64,000 bases of DNA from Hymenobacter sp. BT730 (GCF_030542105.1 NZ_JAUOFB010000002.1:434001-498000); one strand, 5' to 3'; numbered from the stretch's first letter, positions 34,849 through 44,487 are shown. The notes: generated by a model not told the origin, from the sequence alone. A program made the numbers and translations.

Positions 34849-35825
34849 ACAACTTTGCCTTTCAAACCGCCGCTTCGGCCAAACAGGCTACCGGTGCCTT
34901 CCGCGACGACAAGCAGGCGGCTTACCTGGCCGGCGGCACCACCCTACTGGACCTGATGAAGCTGAACGTGCTTCAGCCCAGCCAGCTCGTCGATATTAAC
35001 TCCCTGCCGTATAGAGGCATTACAGAAACCCCGGATGGTCTGCGCATTGGGGCCATGGAGCGCATGAGCGACGTAGGCGAAAATGCCCTGGTCATGCAGC
35101 AGTATCCGGCCATTTCGGAGTCGTTGCTGTTGGCGGCTTCACCCCAGCTGCGCAACATGGCCAGCATCGGCGGCAACCTGCTGCAGCGTACCCGCTGCGG
35201 TTATTTTCGCGACACGGCTTTTCCCTGCAATAAGCGCCAGCCGGGCTCCGGCTGTCCCGCCATCAACGGCGAAAACCGCAACCACGCTATCCTGGGTACC
35301 AGTGACCAGTGCATTGCCACGTACCCCGGCGACCTGGCCGTGGCCCTCATTGCCCTGGATGCCGTGTTGCACCTGGAAAGCGCCAAAGGCAAAGCCCGCC
35401 GCGTACCCCTGCTGGACTTCTACCTCACGCCCGGCAATACCCCCCAGCGCGAAACCACGCTGGAGCCCGGTGAGCTGATAACGGCCGTCACCGTGCCTGC
35501 TGCCGAGCACGCCCGCAAATCCAAATACCTGAAAGTGCGCGACCGGGCCAGCTATGCTTTTGCCCTGGTCTCGGCCGCGGTGGGGCTTGATGTGCAGGGG
35601 GGAACCATCCGCTCGGCCAGAGTAGCCCTGGGCAGTGTAGGTACCAAGCCCTGGCGCGCTCAGGCCGCCGAGCAGTTGTTGGTTGGCAAAGCCGCGACGG
35701 AGGCAAATTTCCGGGCCGCGGCAGCTCTTGCTCTCCAGGGTGCCCGGCCCCATAAGCACAATGCTTTTAAGGTGGAGCTGGCTCAAAATACGCTGGTTCG
35801 GGCCTTGCAGGATGTAGCGGGTTGA
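34845..35825 (+). CDS. paoB: Aldehyde oxidoreductase FAD-binding subunit (PaoB type)
   Basis: A 326-residue CO-dehydrogenase-flavoprotein-type subunit. FAD-binding motifs are visible as YLAGGTTLLDLMK and NMASIGGNLLQ. Directly after comes a Cys-rich insertion with C118, C128, C137 and C156 (TRCGYFRDTAFPCNKRQPGS ... C ... DQC), the extra [4Fe-4S] ligand set known from PaoB of E. coli. This sets the family apart from ordinary xanthine dehydrogenases. It has no signal of its own and is presumably exported in complex with the Tat-tagged subunit. Confidence 0.9.
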   Translation: MNNFAFQTAASAKQATGAFRDDKQAAYLAGGTTLLDLMKLNVLQPSQLVDINSLPYRGITETPDGLRIGAMERMSDVGENALVMQQYPAISESLLLAASPQLRNMASIGGNLLQRTRCGYFRDTAFPCNKRQPGSGCPAINGENRNHAILGTSDQCIATYPGDLAVALIALDAVLHLESAKGKARRVPLLDFYLTPGNTPQRETTLEPGELITAVTVPAAEHARKSKYLKVRDRASYAFALVSAAVGLDVQGGTIRSARVALGSVGTKPWRAQAAEQLLVGKAATEANFRAAAALALQGARPHKHNAFKVELAQNTLVRALQDVAG

Positions 35826-35902
35826 GATTATTAATGAAATGATAATCAGTAAAATGGGTGTACTTGCTTCGCGGCACACTTCATGCGCTAAAGGTTGATT
35901 AC

Positions 35903-38215
35903 ATGAGCAGTGAACCAAAGTTTTTTGAACAGCCAGCTGGTGGGGTAGTGGGCAAACCTATGGACCGGGTAGACGGTCGGGCGAAGGTAACGGGGGCGGC
36001 CCGCTACTCGGCCGAGTTTGCCCTGCCGGGGCTCACGTACGCCGTGCTGGTTACCAGCGCCATGGCCAATGCCAAGGTGAGTTTAGATACCACGCAGGCA
36101 GAGAAGGCGCCGGGCGTCCTGGCCGTGTACACGCACCTGAATATTCCCCCGCTGGCCGTACTTCCCAATAGCCCCGACAAGCCCAAAGGCTGGTCGCCGC
36201 CCATGAAGTACATGCCGCTTTCCAACAACGAAGTGCAGTACGCCAACCAGCCCATAGCCGTGGTTATTGCTGATGCCCTGGAGCGGGCCCAGCATGCGGC
36301 TACGCTGGTAAAAGTAAGCTACCAAGCCGCTGAGCCCATTGCCAGCTTCGAGGACCCCAAAGCGAAGCTCTTTGACCCGCAGGCAATTCAGGATGGGAAA
36401 ACGGCTGGCCACACGGTGCGCGGCAACCCGAAAGAAGCGCTGGCGCAATCGGCAGTGCAGCACAAGGCTACGTATACGCACGCCATCAACCACCACAACC
36501 CACTGGAGCCGGCGGCTACTACGGCTTTCTGGGAAGGAAACCGGCTTACGGTGTATGATGCTACGCAGGGCATCACGCGCACCCAAACCTCTTTGGCGGC
36601 TACGTTTGGGCTGGCCCGGGAGCAGGTGCGCGTGATAACGCAGTATCTGGGCGGAGGCTTTGGCTGCAAAGGCTCTTGCTGGCCGCATACCGTGCTGGCC
36701 GCCCAGGTAGCCCGGGGCGTAGGGCGCCCGGTAAAGCTGGTGCTCACTCGCCCACAAATGTTTACCTCCGTGGGGCACCGCGAAGACCAGACTCAGACAT
36801 TGCAGGTAGGTGCCACCAAGGAGGGGAAGCTCACGGCCCTCATCCACGAGAAAACGTCCACCACTTCGCCCTGGGACAACTATGCTGAGTCGAACAGCAA
36901 GATTATTGGCATGCTCTACGCCTGCCCTAACTTCGAAGCGAGCTATCAGCTGGCACGCGCCAATGTGATGCCCTCTACTTTTATGCGGGCCCCGGGTGAG
37001 GCGCCGGGCTCTTTCGCCATTGAGTCCTCGCTGGATGATATTGCCTACCAGCTGGGTATCGACCCCATTGAAATCCGGCTCAGAAACTACGCTGAAAAGG
37101 ACTCCAACGATGGTAAAGCATGGTCAAGCAAAAGCCTGAAGGAATGTTATGCCCGCGGAGCCGAGCTGTTTGGCTGGAGCAAGCGCAACCCCAAGCCCGG
37201 CCAGACCCGTGACGGCCGCTACCTGGTGGGCATGGGCATGGCCACGGCCAGCTACCCCGTGCACAGCTCCCAGGGTACTGCCCGGGTACGCTTATTTGCT
37301 GATGGCCGCGCTGTGGTGCAAAGCGGCGCCACCGACCTGGGCACCGGCACTTATACCGTAATGACGCAAACGTCTGCTGATGTGCTGGGCCTGCCGCCGG
37401 ACCGCATCCGCTTTGAGCTAGGGGATACCACACTGCCTACCGCGCCTAACTCCGGTGGCTCGGTAGCGGCCGGCACCGTGTCGTCGTCCATTTTTGTAGC
37501 GGCGCAGGATGTGTGGCGCAAAGTGAAAGAGCTGGCCCGCGCCGACAGCAAGTCGCCGTTGTATCGCGCCAAAATGGACGATATTATCGTGGAAGGTGGC
37601 ACGCTGATGCTGAAAAAGGACCGCAGCAAAGCAGAGCCTTTTGCCGCCATTCTGGAACGGGCGCGTCTCACCGATATTGAAAGCACGGGTATGGGACGCT
37701 ACGGAGCAGGTTTTGAGGGCGACGACAAAACCACTGACCAAAACAGCCAGCCCAAGACTTATTCCATGCATTCCTTCGGGGCGCATTTCTGCGAAGTGCG
37801 CGTAGATCCCGAACTGGGCACGGTGCGGGTTACGCGCTGGGTAGGGGTGCACGGTGCCGGGCGCATTCTGAATGCTAAAACTGCCCGTAGCCAAATGATT
37901 GGCGGCGCTATTTTCGGGATTGGGGCTGCCCTGATGGAAGCCACCGAGCGCGACCAGAATTTTGCGCGCTACGTGAATGCTGACCTGGCTGGGTACCACG
38001 TGCCAGTACAAGCCGACATTCCGGATATGACCATTGAGTTTGTGGATGAAAAAGACCCTTATATCAATGCTATGGGGGTGAAAGGCATTGGCGAGCTGGG
38101 CATGGTGGGTGTAGCAGCGGCCGTGGCCAATGCAGTGTATCATGCTACCGGCAAGCGCATCCGCAGTCTGCCGATTACGCCGGACAAGCTACTGGGCACC
38201 GCTGCCACCGTGTAA
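35903..38215 (+). CDS. paoC: Aldehyde oxidoreductase molybdopterin-binding subunit (PaoC type)
   Basis: About 770 residues starting at ATG 35903 (MSSEPKFFEQPAGG); a GTG at 35858 is rejected. The conserved start GKPMDRVDGRAKVTGAARY is followed by the Mo-cofactor regions GGGFGCKGSCWP, FMRAPGEAPG and GGSVAAGTVSS, and by the catalytic base E731 in GIGELGMVG. The reaction is hydroxylation of an aldehyde to the carboxylic acid using water and a molybdenum centre. It closes the paoABC trio, and xdhC starts 36 bases later. The natural aldehyde is not known. Confidence 0.92.
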   Translation: MSSEPKFFEQPAGGVVGKPMDRVDGRAKVTGAARYSAEFALPGLTYAVLVTSAMANAKVSLDTTQAEKAPGVLAVYTHLNIPPLAVLPNSPDKPKGWSPPMKYMPLSNNEVQYANQPIAVVIADALERAQHAATLVKVSYQAAEPIASFEDPKAKLFDPQAIQDGKTAGHTVRGNPKEALAQSAVQHKATYTHAINHHNPLEPAATTAFWEGNRLTVYDATQGITRTQTSLAATFGLAREQVRVITQYLGGGFGCKGSCWPHTVLAAQVARGVGRPVKLVLTRPQMFTSVGHREDQTQTLQVGATKEGKLTALIHEKTSTTSPWDNYAESNSKIIGMLYACPNFEASYQLARANVMPSTFMRAPGEAPGSFAIESSLDDIAYQLGIDPIEIRLRNYAEKDSNDGKAWSSKSLKECYARGAELFGWSKRNPKPGQTRDGRYLVGMGMATASYPVHSSQGTARVRLFADGRAVVQSGATDLGTGTYTVMTQTSADVLGLPPDRIRFELGDTTLPTAPNSGGSVAAGTVSSSIFVAAQDVWRKVKELARADSKSPLYRAKMDDIIVEGGTLMLKKDRSKAEPFAAILERARLTDIESTGMGRYGAGFEGDDKTTDQNSQPKTYSMHSFGAHFCEVRVDPELGTVRVTRWVGVHGAGRILNAKTARSQMIGGAIFGIGAALMEATERDQNFARYVNADLAGYHVPVQADIPDMTIEFVDEKDPYINAMGVKGIGELGMVGVAAAVANAVYHATGKRIRSLPITPDKLLGTAATV

Positions 38216-38251
38216 ATCACCTAGGATATTTATTTCTCATCCGCATCAAGC

Positions 38252-39439
38252 ATGACTGAACTGCAACGCCTGCTTCAAGCCTACGATGCCTACCGGGCAG
38301 CGGGAAGGATGTGCGCCCTAGCTTCCGTTGTAGCTGTTGCGGGTTCGGCCTACCGGCGCCCCGGTGCACGGATGCTGGTGACGGAGGATGGGCAACTGAC
38401 GGGCGCCATTAGTGGCGGCTGTCTGGAAGGGGATGCCCGGCAGCGCGCCCGCCGTACCATACTGCAGGGACGCCCCACCATCATCACCTACGATTCTACC
38501 GACCCCGACGATGACTTGCAGTTCGGCTCCGCGCTGGGATGCCAGGGTGTGGTCCAGATTCTTTTGGAGCCTCTGGATTATCAGAACCCGGCAAACCCCA
38601 TGGAACTGCTGCGCTGCTGGGCAAATGAGGCAGAAGCGCCGGGGGTATTCGCCACCGTATACAGTTGGGAAGGCGCAGGCACCGAAGTGCAGGTAGGCCA
38701 GCGGTTATTGCTGATGGCGGAGGGAAAGGTAGCAGGCACTCTGTCAGCGGAAAGTGAAGGCTATGAAGCTGTACTGGCAGATGCCTGGATTACTTTGGCC
38801 GCTGGCCAGCCAGCCAGCCGTAGCTATGCCGTGGGTGGCGGCATAATGCGTGTCAGCCTGGAGTTGCTGCGGCCACCGGTACGAATTACGGTATATGGTG
38901 CCGGCAACGATGTGCAGCCCCTGGTGCGGCTGGCGGCGGGTTTGGGCTGGCGTGTTAGGGTGGTAGATGGCCGCCCGGCCCAGGCTCAGCCGGCGCGCTT
39001 TCCCGACGCGGAACAGGTGCAGGTGCTGCCGCTGGAGCAAGTGAAAGAGGCGCTTTACGATGGCAGCATCGCGCTGCTGATGACGCATAATTTCTATTAT
39101 GATCTGGAGGTGCTGCGCCACTTGTTGCCCACGCCTGTTCCCTACATTGGGCTGCTGGGGCCGCGCAAGAAATACGAGCGGCTACTGGCCGACCTGGAGC
39201 AGGATTTTCCGGATGCCGCAGCGAGGTTGGCCGGGCGCTTATATAGTCCCATTGGCCTGAACCTGGGGGCCGAAACCCCCGAAGAAATTGCGCTGTCCAT
39301 TGTAGCCGAAATTCAGGCGGTTTTGGCCAGTCGGCCGGCCGGTTTCCTGCGAGATTCTCCGGATCCTATTCATCTTCCCTATCAGGCAGATAGACCTTTG
39401 GCACTCCAGGGGCAGGTAAATGCTGTATGCGGTATCTAA
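38252..39439 (+). CDS. XdhC/CoxI family Mo-cofactor maturation protein
   Basis: A 395-residue protein with an N-terminal XdhC domain (AGSAYRRPGARMLV, GAISGGCLEGDARQRA) and a C-terminal Rossmann domain (ITVYGAGNDVQPLVRLA, VVDGRPAQA, GLLGPRKKYERLLADL). XdhC-type chaperones bind molybdopterin cofactor, aid its sulfuration or nucleotide form, and insert it into xanthine-oxidase-type enzymes. Its place right after paoC fits service to that enzyme (E. coli PaoD role). Confidence 0.9.
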   Translation: MTELQRLLQAYDAYRAAGRMCALASVVAVAGSAYRRPGARMLVTEDGQLTGAISGGCLEGDARQRARRTILQGRPTIITYDSTDPDDDLQFGSALGCQGVVQILLEPLDYQNPANPMELLRCWANEAEAPGVFATVYSWEGAGTEVQVGQRLLLMAEGKVAGTLSAESEGYEAVLADAWITLAAGQPASRSYAVGGGIMRVSLELLRPPVRITVYGAGNDVQPLVRLAAGLGWRVRVVDGRPAQAQPARFPDAEQVQVLPLEQVKEALYDGSIALLMTHNFYYDLEVLRHLLPTPVPYIGLLGPRKKYERLLADLEQDFPDAAARLAGRLYSPIGLNLGAETPEEIALSIVAEIQAVLASRPAGFLRDSPDPIHLPYQADRPLALQGQVNAVCGI

Positions 39440-39480
39440 GCTGCCCTTCATCAGCTTAGAATGAGTGTTTACTATTTCAT

Positions 39481-40086
39481 ATGCCTGCCATAATTCTCCT
39501 TGCTGCCGGGGCCTCTTCCCGGCTGGGGCAACCCAAGCAGCTCTTGCCATTTGAGGGAAAATCCTTGTTGCGGCGGGCCGCAGAAACAGCCATTCACGCA
39601 GATCTGGGTCCTGTGGTAGTAGTAACCGGCGCTTTACACGAAGAGCTGCTGCCGGAGCTTGCCGGCTTACAGGTGGCCATTACGCGCAATGAAAGCTGGG
39701 AACGGGGTATGGGCGCTTCAATAAAGGCCGGGCTGCGGGCCGCCGAAGCCCTGGCACCGCTTACTGGCGTGCTCATCATGCTCTGTGACCAGCCCCTGAT
39801 TACATCGGATTTGCTCCGGGCATTGCAGCAAAAGCAGCTGACGGCCAACTGCCCCATCGTAGCAACGGAATATGCCGAAATTCAGGGCGTGCCGGCGCTT
39901 TTTGGAAAGGAAGTGATACCGCTGTTACGCAGTATGTCAGACGAGGCCGGTGCTCGTCAGCTTCTGCGCCAGCACCCAAATAAGGTGGCTACAGTACCGT
40001 TTTCCGCCGCTTCTCTTGATGTGGATACGCCTGCACAGTACGAGCAGCTGCTCCAACAAGCCAAAGGCACATTTCCCGGTTGCTGA
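39481..40086 (+). CDS. MocA-like molybdenum cofactor nucleotidyltransferase
   Basis: A 201-residue GT-A-fold nucleotidyltransferase. It starts IILLAAGASSRLGQPKQLLPF, the LAAG-x-S-x-R-x-G-x-x-K nucleotide-binding signature, and carries GMGASIKAGLRAAEA and IMLCDQPLIT (metal-binding Asp). MocA makes molybdopterin cytosine dinucleotide, the cofactor form used by PaoC-type enzymes. Being last in the paoABC-xdhC run makes CTP use likely, though a MobA-like GTP enzyme cannot be fully excluded. Confidence 0.88.
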   Translation: MPAIILLAAGASSRLGQPKQLLPFEGKSLLRRAAETAIHADLGPVVVVTGALHEELLPELAGLQVAITRNESWERGMGASIKAGLRAAEALAPLTGVLIMLCDQPLITSDLLRALQQKQLTANCPIVATEYAEIQGVPALFGKEVIPLLRSMSDEAGARQLLRQHPNKVATVPFSAASLDVDTPAQYEQLLQQAKGTFPGC

Positions 40087-40127
40087 TGGCGGACATAGAA
40101 GCTGAAAATGCATCAGTAAAATCCCGC

Positions 40128-40135
40128 TATCTTTC
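40128..40135 (+). promoter_or_regulatory. Candidate -7 element for the MFS gene
   Basis: TATCTTTC matches TAnnTTTG at seven of eight positions and sits 27 bases before the ATG at 40163. Confidence 0.28.
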
Positions 40136-40162
40136 CCGGTGTCATCCTCTCATTCTGCCCTC

Positions 40163-41578
40163 ATGACTACTATTTCTGTGGCAGCTGCTCCGGTAGCAGC
40201 GCCCAAAAACAACAAGCGCATCACCAACGGCTGGACGATGTATGACTGGGCTAACTCGGTGTACCCGCTCGTCATTACGTCCTCTATTTTTCCCATTTAC
40301 TGGAGTGGGGTAGTGAAATCCATCACCCACACTGACAGCGGTAAAAGCCCGGTGGATTTTCTGGGGTTGCAGGTGCCGGGCTCTTCGCTGCTGACATACG
40401 CCATTTCTGCGGCCTTCCTTCTGATTGCGGTGCTTAGCCCGTTTCTAACGTCGCTGGCTGATTATTCCGGCCGCAAGAAGTTGTTTCTGCAGTTTTTCTG
40501 CTACCTGGGTGCGGCCTCCTGTGCCGGACTGTACTTCTTTACGGACAGTACGCTCACGGCCTCCACGTTTGTCTTTATTGCGGCTACGGTGGGCTTCTCG
40601 GGCTCCATCGTATTCTACAATTCCTACCTGCCGGATATTTCTACCGAAGACCAGTATGACCGGCTTTCCGCCCGCGGATTCTCCATGGGCTACATAGGCT
40701 CCGTTATTCTGCTGGTGATTTGCCTGGTCATCAATCAGTTTCATGATGTTGTGGGCGTTTCGCAGGGGCAGGCCGCGCGCCTGTCGTTTCTGCTCACAGG
40801 TTTGTGGTGGGCCGGTTTCGCTCAGATTCCTTTCTTCACCCTGCCCAAAGACCCTGGCCGAGCTGTCGGTGCCAGCACCGGCGACAGTGGCTGGGTGCTG
40901 AACGGCTTCCGGGAGTTGGCTAAAGTATGGAATCAGCTCCAGCATCTGCCTAACCTGAAGAAGTTTCTGCTGGCCTATTTCACTTACAACATGGGCGTGC
41001 AGACAGTAATGTATGTAGCCACCCTGTTTGGTACCGACGAGCTGCACCTGGACGATTCAGCCCTGATTATCACCATCCTGCTGTTGCAGGTAGTGGCTAT
41101 TCTGGGCGCATACCTGTTTGCGCGGTTGTCGGAGGCCATTGGTAATACCCGGGCCCTGAGTTGGTCGGTGGTGATTTGGGCCCTGATCTGCATTGCGGGC
41201 TACTTTGTGCAGGCCGGGTGGAGCTTCTATGCTCTGGCCTCCGTTATTGGCCTGACGATGGGCGGCATTCAGAGCCTGTCGCGCTCTACGTATTCCAAAA
41301 TCATTCCGGAAGACACACCCAACACGGCCTCCTTTTTCAGCTTTTTTGATGTGACAGAGAAGCTCAGCATTGTAATTGGAACGGCTGTATTTGGGGTTAT
41401 TGCCCAACTTACGGGGTCTATGCGCTACAGCATTCTGGCGCTTATTGTGTTCTTTATTCTGGGTTTGTTTTTCCTGCTTCGGTTACGGGGTAAAAAGCTG
41501 CGGGAAGTACATGCCACTGATGCGCAGGCGCTGGGCACCCCACCTGCTACGCCCAATGTAGCGGTACCCGCTTCCTGA
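40163..41578 (+). CDS. Atg22-like MFS transporter
   Basis: About 471 residues starting at ATG 40163 (MTTISVAAAPVAAP); a GTG at 40139 is also in frame. About twelve membrane helices are predicted. The MYDWANSVYPLVI motif near the N-terminus and the loop LADYSGRKKLFLQFF are typical of the UMF1/Atg22 family of MFS proteins, amino-acid exporters in fungal vacuoles and of unknown substrate in bacteria. It ends in a flexible Ala/Pro tail and has its own terminator at 41605. Confidence 0.88.
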   Translation: MTTISVAAAPVAAPKNNKRITNGWTMYDWANSVYPLVITSSIFPIYWSGVVKSITHTDSGKSPVDFLGLQVPGSSLLTYAISAAFLLIAVLSPFLTSLADYSGRKKLFLQFFCYLGAASCAGLYFFTDSTLTASTFVFIAATVGFSGSIVFYNSYLPDISTEDQYDRLSARGFSMGYIGSVILLVICLVINQFHDVVGVSQGQAARLSFLLTGLWWAGFAQIPFFTLPKDPGRAVGASTGDSGWVLNGFRELAKVWNQLQHLPNLKKFLLAYFTYNMGVQTVMYVATLFGTDELHLDDSALIITILLLQVVAILGAYLFARLSEAIGNTRALSWSVVIWALICIAGYFVQAGWSFYALASVIGLTMGGIQSLSRSTYSKIIPEDTPNTASFFSFFDVTEKLSIVIGTAVFGVIAQLTGSMRYSILALIVFFILGLFFLLRLRGKKLREVHATDAQALGTPPATPNVAVPAS

Positions 41579-41604
41579 AAAATTCCGATAGGATGAGTTT
41601 ATTG

Positions 41605-41639
41605 CACGAGCATCACGGAGTTGATGCTCGTGTTTTTTT
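41605..41639 (+). terminator. Rho-independent terminator of the MFS gene
   Basis: CACGAGCATCA pairs with TGATGCTCGTG over a six-base loop, followed by seven T residues. It also shows that a start at 41621 for the next gene would lie within the terminator. Confidence 0.9.
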
Positions 41640-41668
41640 ACCCCTTTCTCTTTCCCATTTCCACCCAC

Positions 41669-42187
41669 ATGCATACTTCCTCCCTTCAGGAAAACATTCT
41701 GGCCGAGCTGGACCACGAATTAGCCATCACCCGCAAGCTGCTGGAGCGCGTGCCCTATGAAAAGGCCGACTATCAGCCCCACCCCAAGAGCATGAAGCTG
41801 TGGCAGCTGGCCAGTCACATTGTAAATCTGCTGGCCTTCAAGCAGCTTTTCGTGCAGCACGATTCGCGCGACTTCCTGGACCCCAACGGGCCTAAGCCCG
41901 GACCAACCCCCACCAGCAGTGAGGAGTTGCTGGCCCGCTTTGACCAGTACAGCGCCACTTTACGCCAGGCCCTGCAAGACTCCTCCGACGAAAAACTCAC
42001 CCACAGCTTCCGCCTGCACCGTGGCGAACAAACTCTGATGGAGCGCTCAAAAGGGGCTGCCTTGCGCATCATGGGCCTAAATCATAGTATCCACCATCGG
42101 GGGCAGCTTTCCGTTTATCTGCGTCTACTCGATATTCCTCTGCCCGGGATGTATGGCCCCAGCGCAGATGACCCAAGCTGGGGATAA
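41669..42187 (+). CDS. DinB family protein
   Basis: A 172-residue four-helix-bundle protein of the DinB/YfiT type. Metal-ligand histidines fit HIVNLLAF (H in LASHIVNLL) and NHSIHHRGQLSVYLRLL (H-x-x-x-H). It often appears with thiol-dependent enzyme activities in Bacillota and Bacteroidota; the precise reaction here is unknown. The start at ATG 41669 avoids the terminator. Confidence 0.88.
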   Translation: MHTSSLQENILAELDHELAITRKLLERVPYEKADYQPHPKSMKLWQLASHIVNLLAFKQLFVQHDSRDFLDPNGPKPGPTPTSSEELLARFDQYSATLRQALQDSSDEKLTHSFRLHRGEQTLMERSKGAALRIMGLNHSIHHRGQLSVYLRLLDIPLPGMYGPSADDPSWG

Positions 42188-42209
42188 GGAAATTCTGCTC
42201 CCCAAAAAA

Positions 42210-42244
42210 GCCGCTCAACGATTCCACACGGAAGGTTGAGCGGC
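42210..42244. terminator. Bidirectional terminator
   Basis: GCCGCTCAAC / GTTGAGCGGC form a 10-bp stem with further pairing in the loop (TTCC/GGAA); A and T runs flank both sides. It separates the convergent DinB and amidohydrolase genes. Confidence 0.85.
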
Positions 42245-42264
42245 CTTTTTATTGGATAGCAGAA

Positions 42265-43920
42265 TTATTTCTTCTCGAACACCTGCTCGCCGGCAATAAA
42301 TGTGCGGAGCACTTTCGCACCACGCAGGTTCTCCTTCGGGGCTTCCAGCAAATCCGTATCCAGCACCACAAAGTCGGCGGCTAGGCCGGGCGCAATGCTG
42401 CCTTTTTGCTTTTCCTCGAAGGCGGCGTGGGCGGCCCAGGTGGTCATACCGCGGAGAGCATCGGGGCGGCTGAGGGCATTTTCCATCTGAAAGCCGCCTG
42501 CCGGGTAGTTCTTGGCATCCTGGCGGGCTACGGCGGAGTGGAAGCCGAAGAGCGGGTTGATGTCTTCCACGGGGAAGTCGGAGCCCAGTGCCACCTGTCC
42601 GTATTGTTTGCGCAGGTCATTGTAAGCGTAGGCAGTTTTCAGGCGCTCTGCCCCCAGCCGCTCGCCAGCCCAGTACATATCCGATGTTGCGTGCGTAGGC
42701 TGTACAGAAGGCACAATACCGTACTGGCCAAACTTAGGTACATCGGCTTTGCTTACTACCTGCGCATGCTCAATGCGCCACCGCCGGTCTTTCTGCCCTT
42801 TCAGGGCTTCACCATAAATATCCAGCAGCAAGCGGTTGCTGGAGTCGCCAATGGCATGGGTGTTCATTTGAAATTTGCTGGCTGCCAGTTTCTTGGCTAG
42901 CGTACGGTACTCGCCAATAGAAGAAAGCAAGAACCCGGTTTCCTTTGGGCGGTCGGCGTAGGGGTGGAGCAGGCAGGCACCACGTGAGCCCAAGGCACCA
43001 TCGGCATATACTTTAAAGCTGCATACTGTGAGGCGGTCCTGGAAAACGGGCCCGTTCTTCAGGTAGAAGTCAAGGTTTTGCTTGGTGGGAGCCAGCATGG
43101 CGTAGAGGCGTACTTTTAGCTTGCCCTGCTGCTGCAAAGCAGCCATTTGGTCAATGTTGGCTTTCTCGAGGCCGGCATCGGCGAGGCTGGTAAGGCCCAC
43201 CGCTACGCATTGCTGCTGTGCCAGGAGCAGGGCCTTGTCGGCTTCAGCCTTGGTCGGCTCCGGAATTTTAGCTGAAATCAGATCAACCGCATTATCGACA
43301 AGCAAACCGGTGAGCTGGCCGCTAGCATCTTTGGTGATAGTGCCACCACTAATGGGGGTACGGGCCGTAATACCGGCCAAATCCAGGGCCTTTTGGTTCA
43401 CCAGCGCCGCATGCCCATCTACGCGGGTAATAAAAACGGGCGTATCGGGAAATAGCGCATCCAAGGTGTCTTTAGTAGGAAACTGCTTGTCGGCCCAGTC
43501 GTTCTGGTCCCAGCCGCGGCCAGTCAGCCAGGCGGCTTGCGGCTGGTTCTGGCGGTGCTGTTGCAACTTGCTTACTACTTCAGCCCAGGAGGTGGTACCT
43601 ACCAGATTAGCATCGCGCAGGCCCAGGGCGTAGCGGTAGAAGTGGCAGTGTGCATCGTAAAAGCCCGGGTACACAAACTGCCCCTTGGCGTCTAATTCCT
43701 GGGCCCCCTGGTACTTGTTCCGTATCTCATCGGCGGAGCCAACGGCCAGAAAACGGCCATCCTTCACGGCAAAAGCCTGAGCTTTGCTGAAAGCTGAGTC
43801 GACGGTGTATACTGTCGCATTAAACACCACCAAATCGGCGGGCTGGCGGGAATTGGTGGACTGGCAGGCGGCGCTGCTAAGCAGGGCCAGCAAAGGGAGG
43901 TAGCGTAGCAAGAAGGTCAT
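42265..43920 (-). CDS. YtcJ-like amidohydrolase (exported)
   Basis: About 551 residues from the ATG at 43920, with a hydrophobic N-terminus ending SSAACQS, probably a lipoprotein or cleaved signal. The metal-dependent amidohydrolase fold shows DAHCHFYRYALGLRDANL (H-x-H), HAIGDSSNRLLLDIYGEA, RIEHAQVV and a late Asp in GSDFPVEDINPLFGFH. This is the YtcJ/LAF3-like subgroup (often annotated exoenzyme regulatory protein AepA-like). The substrate is unknown. Confidence 0.9.
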   Translation of the reverse strand: MTFLLRYLPLLALLSSAACQSTNSRQPADLVVFNATVYTVDSAFSKAQAFAVKDGRFLAVGSADEIRNKYQGAQELDAKGQFVYPGFYDAHCHFYRYALGLRDANLVGTTSWAEVVSKLQQHRQNQPQAAWLTGRGWDQNDWADKQFPTKDTLDALFPDTPVFITRVDGHAALVNQKALDLAGITARTPISGGTITKDASGQLTGLLVDNAVDLISAKIPEPTKAEADKALLLAQQQCVAVGLTSLADAGLEKANIDQMAALQQQGKLKVRLYAMLAPTKQNLDFYLKNGPVFQDRLTVCSFKVYADGALGSRGACLLHPYADRPKETGFLLSSIGEYRTLAKKLAASKFQMNTHAIGDSSNRLLLDIYGEALKGQKDRRWRIEHAQVVSKADVPKFGQYGIVPSVQPTHATSDMYWAGERLGAERLKTAYAYNDLRKQYGQVALGSDFPVEDINPLFGFHSAVARQDAKNYPAGGFQMENALSRPDALRGMTTWAAHAAFEEKQKGSIAPGLAADFVVLDTDLLEAPKENLRGAKVLRTFIAGEQVFEKK

Positions 43921-43957
43921 GCAGCGAAAGTACATAACTCCACCGCATCGTCCAGCT

Positions 43958-44389
43958 TTAGCTGGTCACCGTGTCGTGCTCATAGCACTGCTGCAGCCAT
44001 TCCAGCGCGGCGGCTTCATCGGTAAACCGCTGGAGCTGGTATGGCCGGCCTTCTAACACGGACAGGTCCGGAATGCTGGAATCGGTGAGAACTCCCGCCA
44101 ACTGGTGCGGCGCCATCAGGTAGGCCAGGTAAGTGGTGCGGCCCAGGCGAGGTTGCACCTGCGGGTAAAACGTTTCCATCATCCAGGCCACATCATTGCC
44201 GTCTACAAAAGAACGGCGGCGGATATCTACCAGCCAATAGCGGCACTTGTAGGTCACGGCTTCGTCCAGGAGTTTGCCATAGCCCTGGTGTAGTTCAAAG
44301 GGCATAACAGAACGCATCCAGCGGCCAATCAAAATCTGCAGGTCGGCGCGGTACTCAATGGCAAGAAAGGCGGGGGCAGACGAAGGCAT
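43958..44389 (-). CDS. Hypothetical protein of the STAS-like single-domain type
   Basis: A 143-residue soluble protein from ATG 44389 (MPSSAPAFLAIEYRADL). Its alternating strands and helices (QILIGRWMRSV, YWLVDIRRRSFVDGNDVAW, YLAYLMAPHQLAGVL) resemble the short alpha/beta fold common in Cytophagales and sometimes classed as STAS-like. I do not recognise a named family. It is followed on the minus strand by the amidohydrolase after 37 bases. Confidence 0.6.
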   Translation of the reverse strand: MPSSAPAFLAIEYRADLQILIGRWMRSVMPFELHQGYGKLLDEAVTYKCRYWLVDIRRRSFVDGNDVAWMMETFYPQVQPRLGRTTYLAYLMAPHQLAGVLTDSSIPDLSVLEGRPYQLQRFTDEAAALEWLQQCYEHDTVTS

Positions 44390-44426
44390 ACGCACTGGGG
44401 TTGGCTGCAACGGCCGTGAAAATAAG

Positions 44427-44455
44427 AAGGCCACGGTGATTTGCGCCGTGGCCTT
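44427..44455 (-). terminator. Terminator of the AMP nucleosidase gene
   Basis: AAGGCCACGG pairs with CCGTGGCCTT across a nine-base loop, with a T-rich run on the minus-strand 3' side. It lies 33 bases beyond the stop at 44488. Confidence 0.8.
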
Positions 44456-44487
44456 TCAAATTAATATGTCAGTAATTGAATGTTTTC

